Shown here: one piece after another, positions 34,775 through 44,894 of the stretch | Numbering within the stretch: the stretch's first letter is position 1 | Layout: every line of letters starts with the position of its first letter | Source: Lacipirellula parvula | Lineage (GTDB): Bacteria; Planctomycetota; Planctomycetia; Pirellulales; Lacipirellulaceae | Reading direction: 5' to 3' | Assembly (NCBI RefSeq): GCF_009177095.1 | Contig: NZ_AP021861.1 | Span: forward strand, 1,776,001 to 1,840,000 | DNA length: 64,000 bases | Position numbers and translations under genes: made by a program | Notes under the pieces: model-generated | What the model was told of the DNA's origin: nothing | Seen by the model: the letters and a program-made list of their open reading frames with translations, nothing else | Database searches by the model: none

Positions 34775-35968
34775 ATGTCATCCTTCACCAAAACACCACT
34801 GGCCTGGAAGAACCTCACCCACGACTGGCGTCGCCTGATCGTGGCCGTGGCGGGGATCGGCTTTGCGGTGCTCTTGATGTTTACGCAGGTCGGCTTCCAA
34901 AACGCCCTGTTCGACAGTCAGGTGAAGATGATCGACGACCTGCAGGGCGACATCTTCTTGGTAAGCCGCGCGAAGTACACGCTCGCCGCCGAAAAACGCT
35001 TCGCGCTCGAACTGGTGAATCAAGCTCGCTCCGCCAGCGGCGTCAGCGGCGCCTACCCGCTCTACACGGAACTCACGCTGTCCCGGCTAAAGAGCTTCGA
35101 CCGCGGCGCTCCGAGCAAGGCGTTTCCGATTCGCTCGATCGGCTTCCGCCTCGACGATCCCATCTTCAACTCCGAACGCATCAACTCGCAACTTGAACAA
35201 TTGCGGCTCCCGCATGCCGCGCTGATCGATGTTCGCAGCAAACGGGACAACTTTCCGTTCCCGACGGAAAGCGACGCCGAACTCGCGAAGGTGCAAGCGG
35301 AACTCGCTGATCGCAAGATCGTGATGGTCGGCACGTTCGACCTCGGCACCGACTTCGCGCACGACGGCAACCTCGCGATGAGCGCCGAGAACTTTGCCGC
35401 TTACTTTCCGCAACGCGTCCAGTTCGGCGATCCGTTAAGCGTCGTCGACCTTGGCATCGTGCACGTCGACGACAAAACTCGCACCGAGGAAGTCCGCGAC
35501 ACGATCGATCAAATCCTCGACGATCGCGTCGTTGTCCTCACCCGCGCCCAGTTCCGCGACCAAGAGATCGGCTTCTGGGACAACAGCACGCCGATCGGCA
35601 TCATCTTCACCGCCGGAAAAATCATCGGCTTCATCGTCGGTATGGTCATCTGCTATCAGGTGATCTACTCCGACATCGCCGACCACATGCATGAGTTTGC
35701 CACGCTCAAGGCCATGGGCTACACCACCGGCTATTTCCTGCGATTGATCGTCACCGAAGGATTCTTCCTGTCGTTCGTCGGCTTCATCCCCGGGTTCATT
35801 GTGAGCGTTGGCCTCTACGCGTTGCTCGCCAACTCGACGGGGCTGTTGCTGAGAATGACGCCGTACTCCATCACTCAAGTGCTCGTACTCACAATCGCCA
35901 TGTGCATCGGTTCGGGCTTGCTCGCCGTCCGCAAATTACTCGCTGCCGATCCAGCCAATTTGTTCTAG
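34775..35968 (+). CDS. devC: DevC-type ABC exporter permease, second copy
   Basis: 397 residues. Same architecture as the first copy: opening KTPLAWKNLTHDWRRLIVAV, a periplasmic domain, and C-terminal helices (IIGFIVGMVICYQVIYSDIA, GFFLSFVGFIPGFIVSVGLY, TQVLVLTIAMCIGSGLLAV). Paralogous but clearly diverged from the upstream copy, so an old tandem duplication. Most DevBCA systems have one permease gene. Confidence 0.9.
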   Translation: MSSFTKTPLAWKNLTHDWRRLIVAVAGIGFAVLLMFTQVGFQNALFDSQVKMIDDLQGDIFLVSRAKYTLAAEKRFALELVNQARSASGVSGAYPLYTELTLSRLKSFDRGAPSKAFPIRSIGFRLDDPIFNSERINSQLEQLRLPHAALIDVRSKRDNFPFPTESDAELAKVQAELADRKIVMVGTFDLGTDFAHDGNLAMSAENFAAYFPQRVQFGDPLSVVDLGIVHVDDKTRTEEVRDTIDQILDDRVVVLTRAQFRDQEIGFWDNSTPIGIIFTAGKIIGFIVGMVICYQVIYSDIADHMHEFATLKAMGYTTGYFLRLIVTEGFFLSFVGFIPGFIVSVGLYALLANSTGLLLRMTPYSITQVLVLTIAMCIGSGLLAVRKLLAADPANLF

Positions 35969-35991
35969 CACGATTGGCGGAGGACCACTCT

Positions 35992-37137
35992 ATGACTGCT
36001 TTTGCTTCACTACCGGCCACCAGCGGCGCTTACTCGCAGGGACCGCAAGTCCCAAAGACTATTAAGGTCTCGCAGCTGAATCACTATTTCGGCGAAGGCG
36101 AACTACGCAAGCAGGCGCTCCACCAAAACAATCTCGAAGTCCGTCGCGGCGAGATCGTCATCATGACGGGCCCCTCCGGCTCGGGCAAAACGACGCTGCT
36201 GACGCTCATCGGCACGCTCCGCACCGTGCAGGAAGGAAGTCTGAAGGTCCTCGGCAACGAACTCAATGGCGCCTCGCGCGACGAGATCGTCAATCTCCGC
36301 CGTGAGATGGGATTCATCTTTCAGGCCCACAACTTGTTCGAATCACTCACCGCGTTTCAGAACGTGAACATGGCGGCTGAGCTGCTCGACATGGATCGCA
36401 AGCTTGCCCAGGAGCGGATCGACTACCTGCTCAATCGCCTCGGCCTCGGCCACCGCATTCACTACAAACCGAAGTCGCTCTCCGGCGGCCAGAAGCAACG
36501 CGTCGCGATCGCCCGCGGCTTGGTCCACTCGCCGAAGCTGGTCCTCGCCGACGAACCGACCGCCGCACTCGACGAACACTCGGGGCGAGAAGTGGTGACG
36601 CTGTTTCAGGAGCTGGCTCGCGACGAAGGGTGCACCATCATCATGGTCACCCACGACAACCGCATTCTCGACGTCGCCGACCGCATCGTGAACATGGTCG
36701 ACGGCTACATTCGCTCCGACGTCGCCGTCCACGAAACGTCGGTGATCTGCGCGTTCCTCCGCCAGTTCCCGCTCTTCTCCGACCTGACCACGAGCACGCT
36801 CACCGACATCGCCGACAAGATGATGGTCCAAGAAGCGGCGCCCGGCGACGTGATCATCCGCCAAGGCGATCCCGGCGAATTGTTTTATCTCATCCGCAGC
36901 GGCAAGGTCGACGTGCTGATCGACGACGCGGGCGAGTCACGAAAAGTGGCGGAACTCGACGAGGGCCAATACTTCGGCGAAGCCGCGTTGCTCCGCGACG
37001 AGCCGCGCAACGCGACGATCGTCGCACGCTCGAAATCGGTCTTCTACACGCTCGGAAAAGCCGACTTTAAGGATGTCATCGCCCGCAGCAAGACGTTCGT
37101 CGACGAACTCCGCAACGTGCTGGCAAGCCGGACTTAG
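35992..37137 (+). CDS. devA: DevA-type ABC ATPase fused to a cyclic-nucleotide-binding domain
   Basis: 381 residues. ATG 35992 follows GGAGG. ATPase motifs: Walker A GPSGSGKT (60-67), Q-loop Gln111, signature LSGGQ (163-167), Walker B VLADEPT (184-190) and the switch His in IIMVTHD. From about residue 245 a cyclic-nucleotide-binding domain follows (PGDVIIRQGDPGELFYLIRS, then the phosphate cassette YFGEAALLRDEPRNATIVA). This fusion is uncommon in DevA proteins. It suggests that transport is tuned by a nucleotide second messenger or another ligand. Confidence 0.92.
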   Translation: MTAFASLPATSGAYSQGPQVPKTIKVSQLNHYFGEGELRKQALHQNNLEVRRGEIVIMTGPSGSGKTTLLTLIGTLRTVQEGSLKVLGNELNGASRDEIVNLRREMGFIFQAHNLFESLTAFQNVNMAAELLDMDRKLAQERIDYLLNRLGLGHRIHYKPKSLSGGQKQRVAIARGLVHSPKLVLADEPTAALDEHSGREVVTLFQELARDEGCTIIMVTHDNRILDVADRIVNMVDGYIRSDVAVHETSVICAFLRQFPLFSDLTTSTLTDIADKMMVQEAAPGDVIIRQGDPGELFYLIRSGKVDVLIDDAGESRKVAELDEGQYFGEAALLRDEPRNATIVARSKSVFYTLGKADFKDVIARSKTFVDELRNVLASRT

Positions 37138-37169
37138 TTTGACGATGCGGCGTGCTTGTTCGAATGCAT

Positions 37170-37305
37170 TTAGACAGGATGACAGGATTTCGCGGATCGA
37201 CAGGATGAAAGGCCGTGGGGATTGGCCGCGTCTTTGACGTACCTGTCTCCCCTGTTTCTAATCCTGTAAATCCGTGAGATCCTGTAATCCTGTCAAAAAA
37301 TCAAT
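37170..37305. repeat. ACAGGAT repeat cluster, possible terminator
   Basis: GACAGGAT occurs three times at 37174-37210 and its complement ATCCTGT at 37260-37295 (five times with CCTGT variants), ending in CAAAAAA. The two halves form an imperfect inverted repeat behind the ATPase gene. Similar short palindromic clusters are common between genes in such genomes. Confidence 0.5.
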
Positions 37306-37315
37306 CGACTCCGCC

Positions 37316-37546
37316 ATGGTCAACGTCACCGTTTCCGATCCGCCAACCGACCCTCGTCTTCGCGAGCTGCTCACAGCCGCCGCCGAGCAAATCCGCGATC
37401 AGGTCGAAACGCTCAAGTGCCACTATCACGACTGGCCGAGCGCGGTGAACGTCGAGATCCGCGACGACAAGCGAGTGAAATTCCACGTCCACGCCTGCTG
37501 CGTCGATCACCAGAATCGGATCGAAGAGCTGCTGGAAGGCGAATGA
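37316..37546 (+). CDS. Small unknown protein
   Basis: 76 residues from ATG 37316. The sequence (RLRELLTAAAEQIRDQVETL, SAVNVEIRDDKRVKFHVHAC) looks like a compact alpha/beta protein with two cysteines near the end. No family is recognised. Confidence 0.55.
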   Translation: MVNVTVSDPPTDPRLRELLTAAAEQIRDQVETLKCHYHDWPSAVNVEIRDDKRVKFHVHACCVDHQNRIEELLEGE

Positions 37547-37736
37547 CCCGCGACTAGAATCGCCGGGCGCAGATTTCGCTTCGAACTGGTCTTCGGTGCT
37601 CTCCTTCGGTTCAGTCGGGACCCGACCTGATGAATGATTACGAACGAGAAAACTTTGAAAGAGTAGAAGTCACCGACGATTACGACCACGTCTACCCGTT
37701 TTCGTGGTTCTCTTTGTGCGGGTTGCCTGCCGCGGG

Positions 37737-37934
37737 ATGGATGGGGTGATCTTTTTCTACCCCTTGGTGTGGGCAATCGGCACCGGTTTCGCAATTGCGA
37801 TGATCCTGGGCTACGGCACGGCGAGGGGAATTCTCAAGATTCGAAGCATCAAACGAGCTCTCGCTCTATCGCCAATATGCGGGGGCCTTTGGATATTGTT
37901 TTTCTACGTGCTGTTCGCAATTTTCGAGAGCTGA
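37737..37934 (+). CDS. Small membrane protein, possibly the 3' part of a frameshifted gene
   Basis: 65 residues with two hydrophobic helices (IFFYPLVWAIGTGFAIAMIL, LSPICGGLWILFFYVLFAIF). Upstream, ATG 37631 opens a 39-codon frame in another phase (MNDYERENFERVEVTDDY, then PFSWFSLCGLPAAG) that ends at 37750 inside this gene. The two would read as one membrane protein with an acidic N-terminus if one frameshift were repaired near 37700-37750. Either two small genes or one broken gene. Confidence 0.4.
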   Translation: MDGVIFFYPLVWAIGTGFAIAMILGYGTARGILKIRSIKRALALSPICGGLWILFFYVLFAIFES

Positions 37935-37953
37935 CGCCACGAGCCAGGAGTGC

Positions 37954-39312
37954 CTACTTTCGGCACTTCTCGCAGCTGCACGGCTGTTCGCACGTCTTGC
38001 AAGTCGGCGCCACGCAACGCATGCAGTGCCCGTTGCAACAACCTTCGCAGCAAAGCTTCGGTTCAAACCCGCACTCCGCCGCCAGCGCCGCTTGGGCCTT
38101 CTTGAGCGTCACCTCTGCCGTTTTTAGCGAGGCGACCTGCTGCACTAGCTCCCCTTCGGCCTCGTACAACCGGCCGCGAGCGGCGCTAATCGCGAAGATC
38201 GGCGTATCGTCGGCGTCGCGACGGGCGACGAGGGCGTCGACGTTCTTCTGCCGCGCTTCGACGGCACTGCGAGCGAGCGCCACGCGCTGCTGCTGCATCA
38301 CGATCTGGTAGACGGCGCCTTTAATCTCCGCCGTCGCGAGTTGTTCCGTATCAGTGTGCAGCATCGAGAGCTGCCGGCACCGCACGTCGACTTCGTGGTC
38401 GTTGCACTTGATGCAACGCAGCTTGTGAACGATCCCGTCGGTTGGCTCCACTGAACCGAGCGTCGCGTCCGCCACGCCGAGCACGCCGCGAGCAACGCGA
38501 ATCGTCGATTTTTCTAAGTTGCACAGCACCAACTCCAGCCCGCGCAAATCAAATCGATTCGGCAAGCCCGCCGCGAGCTCCGCATCGGCGTCGAGCGGCG
38601 TCAGGTTCGGTTCCCAATCGGCTTGCGGCCAGAAGAAGGTCGACTCCGACACCGGGCAGCCAAGTAGCTTCTGCAGCTGGCCGTTGAGTTGCACCCGCGC
38701 AAAGTCGAGCTGCAACCGCTGGTCCTCCAGCGTCGTCAGCCGCGCGTCGATTTCGTCGCGATCGACTTCCGCCGGCAGACCTTGCTCGCGCAGCTTATCG
38801 AGCCGGTCGCGGGTCCGCGTTGTTTCTTGGGTCGCTTGTTCGAGATAGTGCTTGCGGGCTTCGATCGCCGCAAGTTGGTAGAACGCTTCGAGCGCCGCAG
38901 CCGCCGCCTTGTTCCGCTCGTCGGCGGCGTGAAGTTCCAGCAGGTCGCGTTGCAGGCACACGTTCTCTGCCACGATCTTCGAATCGCACTCGATGATCAC
39001 GCCCGCCCAGTGCTCTTCGAGCTTCACTAGGTTGGCGATCGTCGCGTTCGTCGCTGCACGGCACTGCGCATCGGAGGCGGTGAGCAACTCGTAAGTTTCG
39101 CCGGGGCTCGGCAGCGTTTGCAGATTGCACTCAACGACGTTGCAATCGGGCGTCAGCTCGCGCAGGTTCGGCGGCAGCGTCTCGCCCGTCGTCTCTTTGA
39201 AATTGCACGCCACGTGCGGCGTCGCCGGAATGCAGCACCGCGACGAGCAGCGGCAACCAAGCGACGCGGCCAGCAGGGCAACTCCGAAAGTGGCGAGTGA
39301 CTTCAGCGGCAT
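37954..39312 (-). CDS. TolC-like outer membrane factor with Cys-rich tail
   Basis: 452 residues from ATG 39312. A lipobox-like AASLGC sits at about 14-19. Two halves of long amphipathic helices (LEAFYQLAAIEARKHYLEQA; VALARSAVEARQKNVDALVA) follow the outer-membrane-efflux pattern. The C-terminal 45 residues are unusual: about ten cysteines (KLCCEGCCNGHCMRCVAPTC) that could bind metal or form disulfides. It faces the DevBCCA operon and is its likely outer-membrane partner. Confidence 0.75.
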   Translation of the reverse strand: MPLKSLATFGVALLAASLGCRCSSRCCIPATPHVACNFKETTGETLPPNLRELTPDCNVVECNLQTLPSPGETYELLTASDAQCRAATNATIANLVKLEEHWAGVIIECDSKIVAENVCLQRDLLELHAADERNKAAAAALEAFYQLAAIEARKHYLEQATQETTRTRDRLDKLREQGLPAEVDRDEIDARLTTLEDQRLQLDFARVQLNGQLQKLLGCPVSESTFFWPQADWEPNLTPLDADAELAAGLPNRFDLRGLELVLCNLEKSTIRVARGVLGVADATLGSVEPTDGIVHKLRCIKCNDHEVDVRCRQLSMLHTDTEQLATAEIKGAVYQIVMQQQRVALARSAVEARQKNVDALVARRDADDTPIFAISAARGRLYEAEGELVQQVASLKTAEVTLKKAQAALAAECGFEPKLCCEGCCNGHCMRCVAPTCKTCEQPCSCEKCRK

Positions 39313-40031
39313 GGCATTCGATCGAGGGGACGAAGACGCACGTCTCCCCTCATATCGAGTGCCGCTCGTACGACCCCTAGCAGCTAGCACTATTTTGCCA
39401 CGGGCGCCGTTCGGGCTGAGTTTGCGGAATGATCGCACGGTAGCGATCGCGCAGAGGCGGAGCTGGACGAGCCCTTCTTCTTTGAACTTGTGGGAGGCGT
39501 CTCCGACGCCGATGACGCGCGGCCAGCTCAAGCCGCGGTCGAGTGGTGAGCGAATTCGGCGTCGGAGACGCCTCCCACAAAATTAATCAGCCTCCACAAA
39601 ACGGCATCTCGCAGCCGTCGATAACTCCTACCTCGCCTGCCAACCTGGCAGCCATTCCCAACGCAACCCTTAACCCCACAGCCTCCGTTCGCCAAAACGG
39701 CAGGCCCGCCGCTTTTTGTCATTCCGGCGTAAATCCCAACCCAAAAACAACTTGTGACGATTTCCGAGATTGGCGCAGCGCTTGCTAACGAACCACTCGC
39801 CAGCGGAGAGGCTGCGCAAGCGGTCGCGATTCCACCCTTTCGCACCCCCGGCCCCTCCCCCAGCCGCCGCCCATTCGTCACACTGATGGGCTGCGCGAGG
39901 CCCAGACCGCAGCCATTAAGGCCGCGGCTCGCCAAATCAACCGTAAACCAAATCCCGCATTCAGCCCGTCACGGGTCGCCGCGGGAAGTTCGCACACAGG
40001 CATTCCACACACGCATCGGAGGTTCGTTTCC
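39313..40031. other. Intergenic upstream of groES
   Basis: 720 bases without a convincing gene. It holds the inverted-repeat element 39489-39579 and must contain the groES promoter. No CIRCE operator (TTAGCACTC-N9-GAGTGCTAA) was found. Confidence 0.5.
39489..39579. repeat. Inverted-repeat element, copy 1
   Basis: Perfect 22-bp arms 39489-39510 and 39558-39579 (TGTGGGAGGCGTCTCCGAC and its complement). Each arm itself folds (GGCGTC-N3-GACGCC). The 47-base centre matches the reverse complement of the centre of the copy at 54093-54183 at about four of five positions. Confidence 0.8.
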
Positions 40032-40349
40032 ATGGCAACCGCCACGAAGAAGAAGGCTAAGGTCACGCTGCAACCCCTCGGCGATAAGGTCGTCGTCGAG
40101 CGCGAAGAATCGCAGACCAAGACCGCCGGCGGCATCGTCCTGCCCGATTCGGCCAAGGACAAGCCGAGCCGCGGCACGATCATCGCCATCGGCACCGGCA
40201 AGCTTCTCGACGACGGCACCCGCGGCAGCCTGCAAGTGAAAAAGGGCGACCGCGTCCTCTTCACCAGCTACGCCCCCGAAACGATCACGATCGATGACGA
40301 AGAATTTTTGCTCATGAGCGAATCCGACATTCTTGCCGTGATCGAGTAG
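40032..40349 (+). CDS. groES: Co-chaperonin GroES
   Basis: 105 residues, somewhat longer than the usual 95-100 because of a Lys-rich N-terminus (MATATKKKAKV). Family landmarks: LGDKVVVEREESQTKTAGGI (mobile loop) and GDRVLFTSYAPETITIDDEE. It forms the lid on the GroEL ring in protein folding. It lies 151 bases upstream of groL. Confidence 0.97.
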   Translation: MATATKKKAKVTLQPLGDKVVVEREESQTKTAGGIVLPDSAKDKPSRGTIIAIGTGKLLDDGTRGSLQVKKGDRVLFTSYAPETITIDDEEFLLMSESDILAVIE

Positions 40350-40488
40350 TTGCGAGTCGCGAGCAGCGAGTCGCGAGTCAATTGCATTTCTCTCGAAACT
40401 CGTAACTCGCCACTGTCGCGACCCGTCGCGTCATACTCCAAACCAACAAGCCGCGCACCCGCGGCGAACAACTCAACCCAACACATAA

Positions 40489-42123
<1,635 letters not shown>

Positions 42124-42190
42124 GAGACGAGCTACTATAAAGAGTGAGCCGCCGGGTTCATCCCGGCGGTCTTCAAACCAAAACGACTTA

Positions 42191-42223
42191 GCCCCCGGCT
42201 CTTTAAGCCGGGGGCTATTTTTT
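42191..42223 (+). terminator. Terminator of the groES-groL operon, REP-like
   Basis: Stem GCCCCCGGCT (42191-42200) with AGCCGGGGGC (42206-42215), then TATTTTTTTT. A second hairpin lies just before it at about 42148-42169. The stem differs from the nearby REP palindromes by a compensated pair of changes (GGCT/AGCC against GGTT/AACC). Confidence 0.85.
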
Positions 42224-42273
42224 TGTCTTCTCAAAAATACACCGTCGACCGCGACACGTAGCAACTTGATCTG

Positions 42274-43101
42274 TCACGTAGGAGTTTCTACTTCAGAATA
42301 GACAGGCTCCCATCCAATCAACCAGTTCGCGGCCTGGTGGCGCTCGCGGGCGATGCTCAACGCAGTTTCTACATCAGACGGGTGAGCGATGCTAATCGGC
42401 TTATCGCCGATCGCCAGGTCGTCGTCGATTAGTGGAATTCCCCGCAGATTGAACTCCGCCCACTGAACTCCCCGAGCATATGCAGGGAAGTCGATCGCTT
42501 GTTGTCTTCCCTGCATAAATTGGCGTATTCGCCAATGAACCGCCAGAGCTTGGTTGGCAAACTCCGTTCTGCCAAAGCGCGGATCAAACGAAATGCTATT
42601 TTCAATTTCATCTAGCTCGACGCGCTCTGCAAATAGCCCGCACGCCTCACCGCACTCTTGAGTATTGACTACTTGATCGTGAGCCGGCAACGTCATACGA
42701 CCCAACGATGCAGCGAGGACTGCAGCCCCCTCCCAACGCCAACACGCGTCAACTAAACGCTGTTGATCAAGCTTTCCTGCGGGTGTGCTGATGACTTGAA
42801 GTTCTTCTGGCTCGAACGCATCCGACAACTGGGACTTAGTCACCCAATCAATGAGCGACGGCAAAAATTGCTGCTCATCCGAGGCGTCCCACGTGGCTGC
42901 CAGGCCGCGCAAAGCTACAGAAGCCAAACAGCATGAACGAAGAAAAACGCGACTCGCATTGGGCGGTTCGAGCTTACCGTCATCCGGTTCCGATATGACA
43001 AAACCATCGGGCAGCGGTTGGCCGCGCCGCTCCGTCTCTTCTTGATACCGTATTCGCCAATGTCGTTGCACTTCCGCTTTCTGCTTACTGTAGAGTTCCA
43101 T
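42274..43101 (-). CDS. DUF4272 family protein
   Basis: 275 residues from ATG 43101. The closing blocks fit DUF4272: VHWRIRQFMQGRQ, GVQWAEFNLRGIPLIDDDLA, and SIARERHQAANWLIGWEPVY. N-terminus begins KAEVQRHWRIRYQEETERRG. Function of the family is unknown; a cytoplasmic protein, no signal peptide. It is convergent with groL, and its GC is lower than that of the chaperonin genes. Confidence 0.75.
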   Translation of the reverse strand: MELYSKQKAEVQRHWRIRYQEETERRGQPLPDGFVISEPDDGKLEPPNASRVFLRSCCLASVALRGLAATWDASDEQQFLPSLIDWVTKSQLSDAFEPEELQVISTPAGKLDQQRLVDACWRWEGAAVLAASLGRMTLPAHDQVVNTQECGEACGLFAERVELDEIENSISFDPRFGRTEFANQALAVHWRIRQFMQGRQQAIDFPAYARGVQWAEFNLRGIPLIDDDLAIGDKPISIAHPSDVETALSIARERHQAANWLIGWEPVYSEVETPT

Positions 43102-43222
43102 GGCTCACCAGATTTTGAGGCCAACAAGTATGTGCAAAGATTGTGACCATGATTTCCGCCAATTGCATTAACATTTCCATGAAACAAATACAAAACGCTC
43201 CCACCGCACACACGCCTCCTTA

Positions 43223-43440
43223 GCCCCCGGTTCTTCAAACCGGGGGCGAACCGCGCCGCCAGACACGCCGCATCGCCCGCTTACGCCCGCGTTGTCGATT
43301 CCCGGGGTGACGCCGATATAACGGCGCCGTGGTGATGGCGGCGAACGCTGCTTGTCGGGGAATGGCGGACGTGGTGGGCGAGATTCGTGGCGGGAATGAG
43401 ATGGCCGGCCGCCGCGCCCCCGGTTTGAAGAACCGGGGGC
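43223..43440. repeat. REP pair left of the transposase-like gene
   Basis: Two palindromes of the form GCCCCCGGTT-N5-AACCGGGGGC in opposite orientation at 43223-43247 and 43416-43440, each bordered by TTAG or CTAA on the outside. The sequence just inside the second (GAGATGGCCGGCC) is shared with the pair at 44021-44182. Confidence 0.9.
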
Positions 43441-43462
43441 TAAAAAACACCGGTTACTGGCG

Positions 43463-43951
43463 TCAGGGCGTGGTGATGAATGGCCACGGGCGCGGCGGAA
43501 GGCCGGCGCGTTCGTTGTGGCGCTCGACGTAACGGATGCGACCCCGCAGTGACGCCTCATCAAAACAGTACCGCTTGTCGTAGCCCGCGGTCCAAATCGG
43601 CCGGCTCGGCCGCAACCCGAATCGCACCGCATCCTTGCCGCACTTCACCGCCGCCGGCACGTTGTCCGGCTGCACGCCGAAGATGAGATGGAAGTGCCAC
43701 GAGCCGACATGCAGCGCAAAGATCGGCGCCGCCAACCGCTGCACGAGCGATCGTCCCATCAGGTCGCCCACCTCAAACAACTGCTCTGCCCCAAACAAGA
43801 ACGGCGAATGTTCCATCCGTTCGCGATCAGCGTCTTCAAGCCCAGGGCAGGGCGGCATCAACGCTCCGTCGTCGATTCAACCGCGCCGATCCCCGCGCAG
43901 CCACGTGCCGTAAGTCGTCGCCGTGATCATGATTCCCAGCGTCGGCCGCAT
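43463..43951 (-). pseudogene. RAYT-like (REP-associated Y1) transposase, interrupted by TGA
   Basis: 163 codons from ATG 43951, with an in-frame TGA at 43877-43879 (codon 25), where relatives have Trp in GDRRGW-IDDG. The rest is intact: HUH-type motif in HVGSWHFHLIFGV, RPIWTAGYDKRYCFDE, and the presumed catalytic Tyr in RIRYVERHNERAG. REP palindromes lie in pairs on both sides, the usual setting of RAYT genes, which mobilise REPs. A single G-to-A change explains the stop, so inactivation looks recent. Internal restart at TTG 43861 or ATG 43858 would give a protein lacking the first strand. Confidence 0.8.
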
Positions 43952-44020
43952 GCCGTGAAAATAACGATGGCATATACAAATGTCAACGAAAATCATCGCG
44001 TAGTACGAAATTGCCAATTA

Positions 44021-44182
44021 GCCCCCGGTTCTTCAAACCGGGGGCGAAACGCGCCACATCAAACTACGCTCGGTGCTATACGCGACTTGGCCAACTTCGC
44101 ATTCGCGATTCGTCTGCACGGGAATTCGGGGCGGGGATGGAGATGGCCGGCCCCCACGCCCCCGGTTTGAAGAACCGGGGGC
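44021..44182. repeat. REP pair right of the transposase-like gene
   Basis: The same palindrome in opposite orientations at 44021-44045 and 44158-44182, with outer TTAG/CTAA ends and the inner GAGATGGCCGGCC. Together with the left pair it brackets the transposase-like gene. Confidence 0.9.
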
Positions 44183-44318
44183 TAAAAAACGGAATTCGTC
44201 GGGCCGTCGCTCGCTCCAATGATCTCAAAAAGACAAACGCCGCCAAGAAATTTGCGGGCTAGTTATCGCACCGATAGACTGAGCAACGCCCAGTCACGCC
44301 CTCGTACGCATTCGCCCC

Positions 44319-44804
44319 ATGGACCAAGCTGAACAAATGCCTCCGCGAAACCTGCGGGCCTTTTTCCTCCGCGTTGGCGTCGCGCTCCTCTTCGTCGGCG
44401 CGCTTGTCGAGTTCATTGCTTTCAGCCAGTTGTATCGAGTCACCAGTCGCCAGTCGGCGCTCCGGCGGATCCAGGGCGCCAAGGCGATGCTCAATCGCCC
44501 CACCGTTCCGCCCGGCGGCAAACTCGTCCGGAAGCCCGACGGCTCCTATGGAGTTTTGCTCGCGCCGCGCACCATCGCCCACGGCGTCACGGTCACCGAG
44601 TCGTACAGTTCCCGAAACGTCTACAAGAGCCTCAGCAAAGAAGAGTTAGAGCAGAATGAGCTGGAGAGCAAACGCCTCCTGCTCACGCCAATCGCCAGCG
44701 CGTTGGCTATCCCGCCCGTTGCCGGCTTGGTTCTCGTGCTGATCTTCGCTAGAACGCCATGCCTCTCCGCCATCGCACCAACCGAACCAGCGGCTACTAC
44801 TTAG
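44319..44804 (+). CDS. Membrane protein with two helices
   Basis: 161 residues from ATG 44319. Helices at about 15-35 (RVGVALLFVGALVEFIAFSQ) and 128-148 (IASALAIPPVAGLVLVLIFA) enclose a roughly 90-residue extracytoplasmic part. No family recognised. Confidence 0.65.
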   Translation: MDQAEQMPPRNLRAFFLRVGVALLFVGALVEFIAFSQLYRVTSRQSALRRIQGAKAMLNRPTVPPGGKLVRKPDGSYGVLLAPRTIAHGVTVTESYSSRNVYKSLSKEELEQNELESKRLLLTPIASALAIPPVAGLVLVLIFARTPCLSAIAPTEPAATT

Positions 44805-44894
44805 TCGTCTGCGTCTGCGGCCGGGGGCGCTTTGCTTTGTCCAGCAATTTGCTGGAAGTCACGAAGTCACCAAGCAGGCCTCGCCAACTGAGGG

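Noticed and set aside
39313..40031. CIRCE/HrcA operator upstream of groES
   Set aside because: The TTAGCACTC inverted repeat was looked for and is not present in this region.
43877..43879. TGA in the RAYT-like gene as a selenocysteine or readthrough codon
   Set aside because: Family members have Trp, not Cys, at this place, and no SECIS-like hairpin stands out right after it. A nonsense mutation or sequencing error is simpler.
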